The notes below the pieces were generated by a model. It was not told where the DNA came from and ran no database searches. It was given only the letters and a program-made list of their open reading frames with translations. A stretch of DNA of 64,000 nucleotides from Kitasatospora fiedleri. GTDB lineage: Bacteria > Actinomycetota > Actinomycetes > Streptomycetales > Streptomycetaceae. The stretch spans positions 6,911,001-6,975,000 of the forward strand of contig NZ_OX419519.1 in NCBI RefSeq assembly GCF_948472415.1. Reading direction: 5' to 3'. A program made the translations under genes and the position numbers. Positions 26,771-35,097 of this stretch are shown here, one piece after another; the stretch's first letter is position 1; each line of letters opens with the position of its first letter.

Positions 26771-26802
26771 CGGGCGGCCCGCCGCGCAGCGCGGGCCGCC
26801 CG
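26771..26802 (+). terminator. Hairpin between prcA and pafA
   Basis: 12-bp perfect stem (26771-26782 with 26791-26802) and 8-base loop, 6 bases beyond the prcA stop and 60 bases before pafA. Confidence 0.65.
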
Positions 26803-26861
26803 CCGGTCCACCGACCGCCACCGAGGGGTTCCACCGAGCTTCGAACAGAGAAGAGTCGCAC

Positions 26862-28223
26862 ATGGACCGCCGAATTTTCGGGCTGGAGAACGAGTACGGA
26901 GTCACCTGCACCTTCCGGGGCCAGCGCCGGCTGTCGCCGGACGAGGTGGCCCGCTACCTCTTCCGCCGGGTCGTCTCCTGGGGCCGCAGCAGCAACGTCT
27001 TCCTGAAGAACGGCGCCCGGCTCTACCTCGACGTCGGCTCCCACCCCGAGTACGCGACCCCCGAGTGCGACGACGTCACCGAGCTGGTCACCCACGACAA
27101 GTCCGGCGAGCGAATCCTCGAGGGCCTGCTGGTGGACGCCGAGCGGCGGCTGCACGAGGAGGGCATCGCCGGCGACGTCTACCTGTTCAAGAACAACACC
27201 GACTCGGCCGGCAACTCCTACGGCTGCCACGAGAACTACCTGGTGGCCCGGCACGGCGAGTTCTCCCGGCTGGCCGACGTGCTGATCCCGTTCCTGGTCA
27301 CCCGGCAGCTGATCTGCGGCGCCGGCAAGGTGCTGCAGACCCCGCGCGGCGCGGTCTACTGCGTCAGCCAGCGCGCCGAGCACATCTGGGAGGGCGTCAG
27401 CTCCGCCACCACCCGCTCCCGCCCGATCATCAACACCCGCGACGAGCCGCACGCCGACGCCGAGCGCTACCGGCGGCTGCACGTCATCGTCGGCGACTCC
27501 AACATGTCGGAGACCACCACGCTGCTCAAGGTCGGCGCCACCGACCTGGTGCTGCGGCTGATCGAGGCCGGCGTGGTGATGCGCGACCTGACGCTGGAGA
27601 ACCCGATCCGGGCGATCCGCGAGGTCAGCCACGACCTGACCGGCACCCACCAGGTCCGGCTCGCCAACGGCCGGGAGGCCTCCGCCCTGGAGATCCAGGA
27701 GGAGTACTACACCAAGGCGCTGGAGTTCGCCGACCGCAAGGGCCTCAACGAGGGCACGGTGGCCCGGGTGCTGGACCTGTGGGGCCGCACCCTGGAGGCG
27801 GTGCGCAGCGAGGACCTGGCCAAGGTCGGCACCGAGATCGACTGGATCATGAAGTACCAGCTGATCGAGAAGTACCGGGCCAAGCACCAGATGACCATGT
27901 CCAACCCGCGGGTCGCCCAGATCGACCTCGCCTACCACGACATCCACCGCCGCCGCGGCCTGTTCTACCTGCTGCAGAAGAACGGCCAGGCCAAGCGGGT
28001 CACCACCGACCTGCTGACCTTCCAGGGCAAGTCGGTGCCCCCGCAGACCACCCGGGCCCGGCTGCGCGGCGACTTCATCCGGCGCGCCCAGGAGCAGCGC
28101 CGCGACTTCACCGTCGACTGGGTGCACCTCAAGCTGAACGACCAGGCGCAGCGCACCGTGCTGTGCAAGGACCCGTTCCGCTCGGTGGACGAGCGGGTGG
28201 AGAAGCTGATCGCCGGGATGTGA
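26862..28223 (+). CDS. pafA: Pup ligase PafA
   Basis: 453 residues. The glutamine-synthetase-like N-terminus begins RRIFGLENEYGVTCTF. The nucleotide-site motifs parallel Dop (FKNNTDSAGNSYGCHENYL; INTRDEPHADAERYRRLH), but the Dop-specific loop is absent. The C-terminal domain runs to DERVEKLIAGM. PafA phosphorylates the gamma-carboxylate of Pup's last Glu with ATP and transfers Pup to substrate lysines. AGAAGAG precedes the ATG. It is the last enzyme of the block, in the order dop-pup-prcB-prcA-pafA that is usual in actinobacteria. Confidence 0.97.
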   Translation: MDRRIFGLENEYGVTCTFRGQRRLSPDEVARYLFRRVVSWGRSSNVFLKNGARLYLDVGSHPEYATPECDDVTELVTHDKSGERILEGLLVDAERRLHEEGIAGDVYLFKNNTDSAGNSYGCHENYLVARHGEFSRLADVLIPFLVTRQLICGAGKVLQTPRGAVYCVSQRAEHIWEGVSSATTRSRPIINTRDEPHADAERYRRLHVIVGDSNMSETTTLLKVGATDLVLRLIEAGVVMRDLTLENPIRAIREVSHDLTGTHQVRLANGREASALEIQEEYYTKALEFADRKGLNEGTVARVLDLWGRTLEAVRSEDLAKVGTEIDWIMKYQLIEKYRAKHQMTMSNPRVAQIDLAYHDIHRRRGLFYLLQKNGQAKRVTTDLLTFQGKSVPPQTTRARLRGDFIRRAQEQRRDFTVDWVHLKLNDQAQRTVLCKDPFRSVDERVEKLIAGM

Positions 28224-28236
28224 TCCGCCGGCCCGG

Positions 28237-28279
28237 TCCGGTCCGCCGGGGGCGCGCCGCGCCTCCGACGGACCGGACG
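28237..28279 (+). terminator. Hairpin after pafA
   Basis: Perfect 10-bp arms GTCCGGTCCG / CGGACCGGAC (28237-28246, 28270-28279) close behind the pafA stop. The right arm nearly abuts the next promoter. Confidence 0.55.
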
Positions 28280-28289
28280 AATCGGGTCA

Positions 28290-28295
28290 TAGGCT
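28290..28295 (+). promoter_or_regulatory. -10 box (TAGGCT) of a leaderless FKBP transcript
   Basis: TAGGCT ends 6 bases before the ATG at 28302 and no ribosome-binding site is present. The same spacing is seen at the nuclease, trmI and ArsR-like genes in this window. Confidence 0.45.
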
Positions 28296-28301
28296 GACGT
28301 C

Positions 28302-29297
28302 ATGCGTCGAACCGCCTACCTGCTCACCGTTCCCCTGACCGTCGCGCTGCTCGCCGGGTGCAGCAGCTCGGGCGGCTCCGGGAAGTCCACCGCGACGACG
28401 CCGGCGGCCTCCTCGGCCTCCGCCGCCGAGGTGCCGAGCCCGGTGGCGTCCGCCTCGCCGATGCCCACCGTCTCGGGGGACTTCGGCTCGAAGGCGACCA
28501 TCACGCTGCCCGCCGAGCCGCCGTCCGGGCAGTTCGTGGTGAGCACCGTGAGCGAGGGCTCCGGGGCGGTGGTCAACAAGAACGACTGGGTGACCGTCAA
28601 CTACACCGTCAAGGACTGGACCAGCGGCAAGGACCTGTCCAGCTCCTACGACTCCGGCGGCAAGCCGCAGCTGTACCAGCCGGGCAGCGGGCAGCTGGTG
28701 CCCGCCTTCGACCAGAGCGTGGTGGGGAAGAAGGCCGGCAGCCGGGTGCTGGTGGTGGCCCCGCCGGCCGCCGGGTTCGGCAGCCAGGGCTCCAGCGCGC
28801 TGGGCGTCGGCAAGGACGACACCGTGGTGTTCGTGCTGGACGTGGTGAGCACGCTGCCGCAGGACACCACCGTCCCCGGGGACCTCACCCAGCCGCCCGC
28901 GAACGCCCCGCAGGTGAAGGACAACGGCAAGGCCGCGCCGACCATCACCGTCCCGGCCGGCCAGCAGCCGCCCGCCGACCTCCAGCAGTACGTGCTGGTC
29001 CAGGGCACCGGCCCGCAGGTGCAGAGCGGGCAGACGCTGGTGGTCCAGTACACCGGCGTGACCTGGACGGACGGCAAGCAGTTCGACTCCTCGTGGAACC
29101 ACGGCGGCGCGCAGGCCCTCCAGGTCGGCACCGGCAGCCTGATCAAGGGCTGGGACCAGGGGCTGGTCGGCAAGAACGTCGGCAGCCGGGTGCTGCTGGT
29201 GGTCCCGCCGTCGCTGGGCTACGGCGACCAGGCCAGCGGCTCGATCCCGGCGAACTCCACCCTGGTGTTCGTGATCGACATCCTGCAAGCCGTCTGA
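28302..29297 (+). CDS. FKBP-type peptidyl-prolyl isomerase lipoprotein, two FKBP domains
   Basis: 331 residues. Lipoprotein signal peptide with lipobox LLAGC (Cys20), a Ser/Ala-rich linker, then two FKBP modules. The first (about 85-190, NKNDWVTVNYTVKDW to VVFVLDV) is degenerate. The second (about 235-331) is canonical: VQYTGVTWTDGKQFDSSW, LIKGWDQGLVGKNVGSRV, and LGYGDQASGSIPANSTLVFVIDI. It would catalyse Xaa-Pro isomerisation of exported proteins at the outer membrane face. It is the first of three consecutive FKBP genes between pafA and pafB. Confidence 0.92.
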   Translation: MRRTAYLLTVPLTVALLAGCSSSGGSGKSTATTPAASSASAAEVPSPVASASPMPTVSGDFGSKATITLPAEPPSGQFVVSTVSEGSGAVVNKNDWVTVNYTVKDWTSGKDLSSSYDSGGKPQLYQPGSGQLVPAFDQSVVGKKAGSRVLVVAPPAAGFGSQGSSALGVGKDDTVVFVLDVVSTLPQDTTVPGDLTQPPANAPQVKDNGKAAPTITVPAGQQPPADLQQYVLVQGTGPQVQSGQTLVVQYTGVTWTDGKQFDSSWNHGGAQALQVGTGSLIKGWDQGLVGKNVGSRVLLVVPPSLGYGDQASGSIPANSTLVFVIDILQAV

Positions 29298-29410
29298 GAA
29301 CGGCCTGACAGCCGGGCGAGGGCCGGGCTGACCCGCTCTCATGCCGACCTGACATACTGCTGCCCCGCACCAGTGGTACACGCGTCGTCGGGCGAGTCGA
29401 ATGGGGAGTC

Positions 29411-30691
29411 ATGTCTGAGAAAGCGTCGAGCCCGGGCGAGGCCGACACCAACGGGAACAAGCCCTCGGTGGACCGCGAGTCGATCGTCGTCCCCGCCGAG
29501 ATGCTGACCCAGGCGGGGTGGGCGCCGCCCACCGCCCCGGTGGCCCCCGGGGAGAAGGCCGAAGAGGCCCCGAAGGTCTTCGCGTCCAACCAGCGCAAGG
29601 TGCCGCTCTCCGAAGCGGGCTACGACGAGGACCCGGGCGGGGTGGGCCGGCTCGGCGTGATCCTGGGCTCGGTCCTGGCCGTGCTGCTGGTCGCGTCCGG
29701 CGTGACGATGTACTACGTCAACAAGGACGACGGCAAGCCCTCCGCGCAGGCGGACTCGGCCGCCGCCAGCCCCGCTCCCTCGGACACGCCGACCCAGGAG
29801 CCGGTGCCGCCGATCAAGGACAGCGCCAAGGTGCTGCCGACCGTCGCCGGCGACTTCGGCTCCAAGGCGGCCATCACGCTGCCCAAGGACGCCCCGGACG
29901 GGACGTTCGTGGTCAAGGAGCTCTCCGCGGGCAACGGCCCGAAGGTGGAGAAGGGCAACTGGGTCACCGTCGACTACACGGCGATGGACTGGCAGACCGG
30001 CAAGGACATCCCCGGCTCGTACGGGGAGCAGAACGGCAAGCCGCAGCTGTACCAGGCCGGCGGCGGGTCGCTGATCCCGGCGCTGGACAACGCCGTCGAG
30101 GGCCACAAGGCCGGCAGCCGCCTGCTGGTGGTCGCCCCGCCCGGGGCCGCGTTCGGCGCGCAGGGCAACAGCCAGCTGGGCATCGGGGCCGCCGACAGCC
30201 TGGTCTTCGTGCTGGACATCCGGCAGGCCACCGCGCCGGGCGCGGTGCTCTCCGGTGACGTGACCCCGCCGCCCGCGGACTTCCCGCAGGTCAAGGACAA
30301 CGGCACCAAGCCCGCCGACATCACCCCGCCCAAGGGCGTCGCCGACCCGACCGACCTGAAGAGCCACGTGCTGATCCAGGGCAAGGGCCGCAAGATCGAG
30401 TCCGGCGAGAAGGTGCTGGTCCAGTACACCGGCGCGCTGTACAAGGACGGCAAGAAGTTCGACTCCTCGCTCGACCGCGGGCAGGCGTTCACCTTCACCA
30501 CCGGCGCCGGCAGCGTCATCGAGGGCTGGGACAAGGGCATCGTCGGCCAGAACATCGGCAGCCGGGTCGAGCTGGTCATCCCCGCCTCGCTGGGCTACAA
30601 GGACCAGGCCAGCGAGAGCATCCCGGCCAACTCCACCCTGGTGTTCGTGGTCGACATCCTGGACGCCGGTGTCGGCGGCGGCGACAGCTGA
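29411..30691 (+). CDS. FKBP-type peptidyl-prolyl isomerase, single-pass membrane protein, two FKBP domains
   Basis: 426 residues. A cytoplasmic N-terminus of about 80 residues is followed by one membrane helix (VILGSVLAVLLVASGVTMYY) and two extracytoplasmic FKBP domains. These align along their length with the preceding lipoprotein, so the two genes are tandem duplicates that differ in how they are anchored. The second domain has the active-site pattern VQYTGALYKDGKKFDSSL, VIEGWDKGIVGQNIGSRV and ESIPANSTLVFVVDI. GGGGAG precedes the ATG. Role inferred: folding or turnover of secreted proteins. Confidence 0.91.
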   Translation: MSEKASSPGEADTNGNKPSVDRESIVVPAEMLTQAGWAPPTAPVAPGEKAEEAPKVFASNQRKVPLSEAGYDEDPGGVGRLGVILGSVLAVLLVASGVTMYYVNKDDGKPSAQADSAAASPAPSDTPTQEPVPPIKDSAKVLPTVAGDFGSKAAITLPKDAPDGTFVVKELSAGNGPKVEKGNWVTVDYTAMDWQTGKDIPGSYGEQNGKPQLYQAGGGSLIPALDNAVEGHKAGSRLLVVAPPGAAFGAQGNSQLGIGAADSLVFVLDIRQATAPGAVLSGDVTPPPADFPQVKDNGTKPADITPPKGVADPTDLKSHVLIQGKGRKIESGEKVLVQYTGALYKDGKKFDSSLDRGQAFTFTTGAGSVIEGWDKGIVGQNIGSRVELVIPASLGYKDQASESIPANSTLVFVVDILDAGVGGGDS

Positions 30692-30708
30692 CGGCCCGTC
30701 GGTGCGCC

Positions 30709-30714
30709 TAGGAT
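30709..30714 (+). promoter_or_regulatory. -10 box (TAGGAT) before the cytosolic FKBP gene
   Basis: TAGGAT lies 36 bases before the GTG start, leaving room for the ribosome site AGAAGAG. This transcript would carry a short leader, unlike the leaderless ones nearby. Confidence 0.4.
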
Positions 30715-30750
30715 GAGTCCCGTTCACGCAACCGAACGAGAAGAGCAATC

Positions 30751-31122
30751 GTGAGCCTGACCAAGCCGGAGATCGACTTCCCGGGCGGCGACGCCCCGAC
30801 CGAGCTCCAGATCCGCGACATCGTGGTCGGCGACGGCGCCGAGGCCAAGGCCGGCGCGGTCGTCGAGGTCCACTACGTCGGTGTCACCTTCGCCTCCGGC
30901 GAGGAGTTCGACGCCTCCTGGAACCGCGGCCAGACCTTCCGCTTCCCGCTGGGCGGCGGCCGGGTCATCAAGGGCTGGGACCAGGGCGTCGAGGGCATGC
31001 GGGTCGGCGGCCGGCGCGAGCTGATCATCCCGCCGCACCTGGCGTACGGGAACCAGTCCCCGAGCCCGCTCATCCCGGCCGGCTCCACCCTGATCTTCGT
31101 GGTGGACCTGCTGGGCGTCTGA
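30751..31122 (+). CDS. FKBP-type peptidyl-prolyl isomerase, cytosolic single domain
   Basis: 123 residues, one complete FKBP12-like domain with no signal: VEVHYVGVTFASGEEFDASW, RVIKGWDQGVEGMRVGGRRE, HLAYGNQSPSPLIPAGSTLIFVVDLL. Active-site aromatic and Asp residues are present. It would act on cytoplasmic proteins. Closely related small FKBPs in Streptomyces bind FK506-type macrolides. GTG start. A rho-independent-like terminator follows. Confidence 0.95.
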   Translation: MSLTKPEIDFPGGDAPTELQIRDIVVGDGAEAKAGAVVEVHYVGVTFASGEEFDASWNRGQTFRFPLGGGRVIKGWDQGVEGMRVGGRRELIIPPHLAYGNQSPSPLIPAGSTLIFVVDLLGV

Positions 31123-31136
31123 CCTCGGACGCACCA

Positions 31137-31172
31137 CCGAACCCCCGGTTCCGCCAGGAGCCGGGGGTTCGG
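31137..31172 (+). terminator. Rho-independent-type terminator after FKBP genes
   Basis: 12-bp perfect stem (31137-31148 with 31161-31172) followed by a pyrimidine-rich run CTTTCTC. Confidence 0.85.
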
Positions 31173-31239
31173 CTTTCTCTGGACGTGCTCGTACCGGTAC
31201 GGTCAGGCGGGTCACCCCCGATCGGAGGAAGGGTCACCG

Positions 31240-32214
31240 ATGGCGATCGCCAAGGCAGAGCGGCTGATGAACCTCGCCCTGTGCCTGATGAACACCCGCC
31301 GTCCGCTCTCCAAGAAAGAGCTGCGCGAGTCCGTCGAGGCGTACCGGGAGGCCTGGCAACAGGGCTCCGAGGACGCCTTCAACCGGATGTTCGAGCGCGA
31401 CAAGGACGACCTGCGCGAACTCGGCCTGATCATCGACGTGGACGAGAACGCGCTCGACGGCGAGATCGGCTACCTCGCCCGCCGCGACCGCAACCGGCTC
31501 CCCGAGATCGCGCTGGACGCCGAGGAGGCCGCCGCGCTGGCGCTGGCCGCCCGGGTCTGGCAGCAGGCGAAGATGTCCGGCGCCGCCAGCGGCGCCCTGC
31601 AGAAGCTGCGCGCGGCCGGCGTCCCGTTCGCCGAGGACCGCGAGCACGGCGCGCTGGAACCCCGCATCCCCGCCCGGGAGGCCGCGTTCGAGCCGCTGCT
31701 CACCGCCGCCCGGGACCGCCGGCCGGTCACCTTCGACTACCGCAAGGCCGGCGCCGCCACCGCCGAGCCGCGCTCGGTGGAGCCCTGGGCGCTGGAGTGC
31801 TGGCGCGGCCACTGGTACCTGGCCGGCTACGACCGCGACCGCGGCTCGGCCCGGGTCTTCCGGCTCTCCCGGATCACCGGCAAGGTCCGCTCCCGGGCCG
31901 GCGCGTTCACCGGCGAGGTGCCCGAGCACGTGGACGTCCGGGCCGTGGTGGCCCGGTTCGCCGGCGAGGGCGCCACCGCGGTGGCCCGGGTCAAGGTGCG
32001 CTCCGGCGCCGCCTACCCGCTGCGCCAGCGCGCGCTGGAGACCCGGCCGGTCGGCGCCGACTGGGACGAACTGGACGTCCCGTACGGCAACGGCCTGGGC
32101 GCCGACCTGGCCGAATACGGTCCCGACGTCATCGTGATCGGCCCGGAGGACCTGCGGGCCGACGTCATCGACCGGCTGCGCGCCGTCGCCGGTCTCGCGG
32201 AGGTGCAGGCATGA
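31240..32214 (+). CDS. pafB: WYL-domain transcription factor PafB
   Basis: 324 residues. The N-terminal winged helix-turn-helix (KAERLMNLALCLMNTRRPLSKKEL) is followed by a WYL domain (about 140-220; ARDRRPVTFDYRKAG, then ECWRGHWYLAGYDRDR) and a C-terminal WCX extension. With PafC it forms the heterodimeric activator of the LexA/RecA-independent DNA-damage response known from mycobacteria. GGAGGAAGG precedes the ATG. The pafC start codon overlaps its stop (ATGA), the usual arrangement for a 1:1 complex. It lies downstream of pafA, as its name implies. Confidence 0.95.
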   Translation: MAIAKAERLMNLALCLMNTRRPLSKKELRESVEAYREAWQQGSEDAFNRMFERDKDDLRELGLIIDVDENALDGEIGYLARRDRNRLPEIALDAEEAAALALAARVWQQAKMSGAASGALQKLRAAGVPFAEDREHGALEPRIPAREAAFEPLLTAARDRRPVTFDYRKAGAATAEPRSVEPWALECWRGHWYLAGYDRDRGSARVFRLSRITGKVRSRAGAFTGEVPEHVDVRAVVARFAGEGATAVARVKVRSGAAYPLRQRALETRPVGADWDELDVPYGNGLGADLAEYGPDVIVIGPEDLRADVIDRLRAVAGLAEVQA

Positions 32215-33176
32215 GTAACGCGATCGACCAGACGCGCCGGATGCTGTCGCTGGTCACCTACCTGCGCGAGCGGCCCGGGGCCGAGGTCGCCGAGGTGGCG
32301 CGGGCGTTCGGGATCACCGAGCGGGAGCTGATCGGCGACCTGAACGTGCTGCCGATGTGCGGCACCTCCTTCCGCGGCGGCGACCTGCTCGACATCGACA
32401 CCGACGGCGAGCGGATCTGGTGGCACAACGTGGACGACGTCGCCCAGCCGCTGCGGCTGGCCGCCGACGAGGCCACCGCGCTGCTGGTCGCCGCCCGGGC
32501 CGTCGCCGGGCTGCCCGGCCTGCGCGAGCGGGACCGGCAGGCGCTCACCCGGGCGGTCGCCAAGATCGAGGACGCGGCGGGCGAGAACGCCGAGTCCGCG
32601 GCCCGGGTCGGCGTCACCTTCGAGGCCGAGGGCACCGTCTTCGCCGACATCGACCGCGCCCTCAGCGAGGGCCGGCTGATCTGGCTGCGCTACTGGTCGC
32701 ACGGCCGTGGCGAGCTGACCGAGCGCGAGGTCGACCCGATCCGGCTGGTCACCGAGGGCCACACCTACCTGGAGGGCTGGTGCCGCACCTCCGAGGACCG
32801 GCGCACCTTCCGGCTCGACCGGATCGCCGAGATCAAGGTGCTCGACGAGCCCGCCAACCCGCCCCGGCTCCAGCCCCGCGACCTGTCCGCCGGGCTGGTC
32901 GCCCCCACCGCCGAGGACCCGCAGGTGGTGGTCGAGGTCGGCCCCGGCGGCCGCTGGGTCGCCGAGTACTACACCCACGACAGCGCCGAGGAACTCCCCG
33001 ACGGCGGCCTGCGGATCACCCTGCGCTCCGCCGAGCCGTCCGGCCTGCGCCCGCTCGCCCTGCGGCTGGGCCGGGACGGCCGGATCACCGCCCCCGCCCA
33101 GCTCGCCGAACAGGCCCGCACCGCCGCGCTGGCCGCGCTGGAGCACTACCGGGACGGACGGGTCGGAACCACGTGA
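32211..33176 (+). CDS. pafC: WYL-domain transcription factor PafC
   Basis: 321 residues, paralogous to PafB. The helix-turn-helix region reads RMLSLVTYLRERPGAEVAEVARAFGITERELIGDL. The WYL core is GRLIWLRYWSHGRGELTEREVDP followed by HTYLEGWCRTSEDRRTFRLDRI. It works only as the PafB partner. It starts in a 4-base overlap with pafB, and its own stop overlaps the next GTG (GTGA), so pafB, pafC and the zinc-ribbon gene are translationally coupled. Confidence 0.95.
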   Translation: MSNAIDQTRRMLSLVTYLRERPGAEVAEVARAFGITERELIGDLNVLPMCGTSFRGGDLLDIDTDGERIWWHNVDDVAQPLRLAADEATALLVAARAVAGLPGLRERDRQALTRAVAKIEDAAGENAESAARVGVTFEAEGTVFADIDRALSEGRLIWLRYWSHGRGELTEREVDPIRLVTEGHTYLEGWCRTSEDRRTFRLDRIAEIKVLDEPANPPRLQPRDLSAGLVAPTAEDPQVVVEVGPGGRWVAEYYTHDSAEELPDGGLRITLRSAEPSGLRPLALRLGRDGRITAPAQLAEQARTAALAALEHYRDGRVGTT

Positions 33177-33403
33177 CCGACGGCACCAGATTCAAGGTGT
33201 ACTGCTCGCAGTGCCGGGAGAAGGTCGAGCTCCCGGCCCGCGAGTTCCGGCTGGCGCTCGGCGCCAGCAAGGAGCGCACCTTCTACAGCTTCACCTGCCC
33301 GGCCTGTGGAGCGGTCGTCCGCAAGATCGCCGGGGAGAAGATCGTCGCCGCGCTCACCGAGGCCGGCGTGCGCACCATGCGGCTGCTGCCGGTGGACGGA
33401 TAG
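33173..33403 (+). CDS. Small zinc-ribbon protein, function unknown
   Basis: 76 residues from GTG at 33173, overlapping the pafC stop by GTGA. Two CxxC knuckles (Cys11/Cys14 in YCSQC and Cys42/Cys45 in TCPAC) would hold one zinc. The rest is basic and could contact nucleic acid. I do not recognise a named family. Tight coupling to pafBC suggests a role in the same DNA-damage response, which is inference only. Confidence 0.75.
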   Translation: MTDGTRFKVYCSQCREKVELPAREFRLALGASKERTFYSFTCPACGAVVRKIAGEKIVAALTEAGVRTMRLLPVDG

Positions 33404-33415
33404 GGAGGACCGCAC

Positions 33416-33571
33416 GTGAACTGGACCCTGGTCGGAGCCGTCCTGCTGTCCACCGCGGGACTGCTGGTGCTCGGCGCGCTCGCGCTGCGGCTGTGGCTGG
33501 ACGTGCGGGCGCTGGCCCGCGAGGTGGACGGCGCGGTCGGCGCGCTGCAGCGGGCCGCCGCGGGCGACTGA
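33416..33571 (+). CDS. 51-residue single-pass membrane protein
   Basis: Translating from GTG at 33416 gives 51 residues: a hydrophobic helix (TLVGAVLLSTAGLLVLGALA) followed by an amphipathic cytoplasmic helix (DVRALAREVDGAVGALQRA). AGGGAGGA sits 8 bases upstream, a strong site. It starts 12 bases after the zinc-ribbon gene and leads toward tatA. Its shape (TM helix plus amphipathic helix) resembles a TatA-like or DUF948-like mini-protein, but it lacks the FG hinge of TatA. The strong ribosome site and codon pattern make it credible despite its size. Confidence 0.65.
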   Translation: MNWTLVGAVLLSTAGLLVLGALALRLWLDVRALAREVDGAVGALQRAAAGD

Positions 33572-33702
33572 CCACGGCCGGACGGTCGGTGACCGGTATC
33601 CGATCGTTGGGTACCGGGTTCCCGCGCGGACACCCCGAGCGGCTACCATCGCCCGCAGAGAGGGGGCCCTGCCTCCCGGACGAGGAAGGCGGTGCACTGC
33701 GG

Positions 33703-33966
33703 ATGCGACTCCTTTCACCCGGCTCGCTGCTGCTGGTCACGGCGCTCGCGGTGCTGCTGTTCGGCGGCAAGCGGCTGCCGGACGCGGCGCGGGCGCTGGG
33801 CCGGTCGCTGCGGATTCTCAAGAGCGAGGGCCGGGCCCTGCGCCGGGAGTTCGACTCCGGCCGACAGACGCCCGCCGCCCCCGCCCCGGCCGCGCGGCCC
33901 GCCGCCGAACCGGAACGGGTGGTCAAGGCCGCCCCGGGCGCCCCCCGCCCCGACCGGGCCGCCTGA
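33703..33966 (+). CDS. tatA: Sec-independent translocase subunit TatA
   Basis: 87 residues. Short N-terminal helix LLLVTALAVLLF, the hinge and amphipathic start FGGKRLPDAARALGRSLRIL, then a charged Pro/Ala tail. TatA oligomers form the passage for folded proteins carrying twin-arginine signals. The first residues (MRLLSPGSL) differ from the usual MFG...PELL, but the hinge is diagnostic. The ribosome site is weak (GAGGAAGG about 14 bases upstream). It lies 59 bases before tatC. Confidence 0.92.
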   Translation: MRLLSPGSLLLVTALAVLLFGGKRLPDAARALGRSLRILKSEGRALRREFDSGRQTPAAPAPAARPAAEPERVVKAAPGAPRPDRAA

Positions 33967-34025
33967 ACGCCCGCGTCGGCCCCGCACCACACCGACTACG
34001 ACGAGCGCACGATTCGAGGACCGGG

Positions 34026-34961
34026 TTGAGCAAGACGAGCAAAGCGGCCAAGGACCCTGAGGGGCGGATGGCGCTCGCCGACCATCTCCGCGAACTGCGC
34101 AACCGGCTGGTCAAGTCGCTGCTGGCGATCATCCTCTTCACGATCGTCGCGGTGTTCTACCACAAGGCGCTGCTGGACTTCCTGATCGAGCCGCTGCCCG
34201 CGTGCAACCCGGACGGCACCCTGCCGGCCGGCCTGAAGCACTGCGCGGAGATCTCCAACATCGGCCTGACTACCCCGTTCACGGTCATGCTGAAGGTCAG
34301 CCTCACGGCCGGCGCGGTGGCCGCCACCCCGGTCTGGCTGTACCAGCTGTGGAAGTTCGTGGCACCCGGCCTGCACCAGCACGAGAAGCGCTACTCGGTG
34401 GCGTTCCTGCTGGTCGGCACCCCGCTGTTCCTGGCCGGCGCGGTGCTCGCGTACGTGGTGATGCCGCTGACCGCGGAGATGCTGATCAGCTTCGTCGGCG
34501 ACGGCGTCAAGTCGATCGTGCCGGTGGAGACCTACCTGGACCTGATCACCCGCATGGTGCTGGTGTTCGGCGCGGGCTTCGAACTGCCGCTGTTCCTGGT
34601 GATGCTCAACCTGGTCGGGGTGCTCACCGGCCGGCGGCTGCTCAGCTGGTGGCGCGCGATGGTCATGGGCATCACGGTGTTCGCGGCCTTCGCCACCCCG
34701 TCCACCGACCCGCTGTCGATGCTGGCGCTGGCCGCGCCGATCTGGGCGCTGTACTTCCTGGCGGTCGGGGTCGCGCTGCTCAACGACAAGCGCAAGGCCG
34801 CCCGCAACCCCGACGCCGGGCTGAGCGACGAGGAGGCCTCCCGGGTCGACCTGACGGTCGAGGGCGTGGCGGACGCCGAGTCGGTCGGCGGGGTCGAGGC
34901 GGTGGAGGCGCCCGCGCCGGTCCCGGCCTCGCGCCGCGACCAGATCGACGACATCACCTGA
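34026..34961 (+). CDS. tatC: Sec-independent translocase subunit TatC
   Basis: 311 residues from TTG with CGAGGACCGGG upstream. Six membrane helices. The signal-recognition N-terminus MALADHLRELRNRLVKS is the TatC hallmark. The periplasmic loop after helix 1 carries a cysteine pair (PACNPDG; KHCAE). The cytoplasmic tail is acidic and ends RRDQIDDIT. TatC binds twin-arginine signal peptides and recruits TatA. The pafBC-tatA-tatC order is conserved among actinobacteria. It ends at a strong terminator, after which the gene content changes. Confidence 0.96.
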   Translation: MSKTSKAAKDPEGRMALADHLRELRNRLVKSLLAIILFTIVAVFYHKALLDFLIEPLPACNPDGTLPAGLKHCAEISNIGLTTPFTVMLKVSLTAGAVAATPVWLYQLWKFVAPGLHQHEKRYSVAFLLVGTPLFLAGAVLAYVVMPLTAEMLISFVGDGVKSIVPVETYLDLITRMVLVFGAGFELPLFLVMLNLVGVLTGRRLLSWWRAMVMGITVFAAFATPSTDPLSMLALAAPIWALYFLAVGVALLNDKRKAARNPDAGLSDEEASRVDLTVEGVADAESVGGVEAVEAPAPVPASRRDQIDDIT

Positions 34962-34995
34962 CCGGGCGCGCGGGCGGCGAGCCCCGCGCGGCGGT

Positions 34996-35029
34996 GAACG
35001 GCCCCGGACCTGTCGGTCCGGGGCCGTTC
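34996..35029 (+). terminator. Strong terminator after tatC
   Basis: 15-bp perfect stem (34996-35010 with 35015-35029) and 4-base loop. It insulates the conserved proteasome/Tat block from the hydroxyproline cluster. Confidence 0.88.
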
Positions 35030-35097
35030 GGCGTTCTGGGGCCGGGGCGGGGGCGGGGCGGCCGGGTGGGGGAGTCCTTGCCCGGGGTTCGAGCCAT

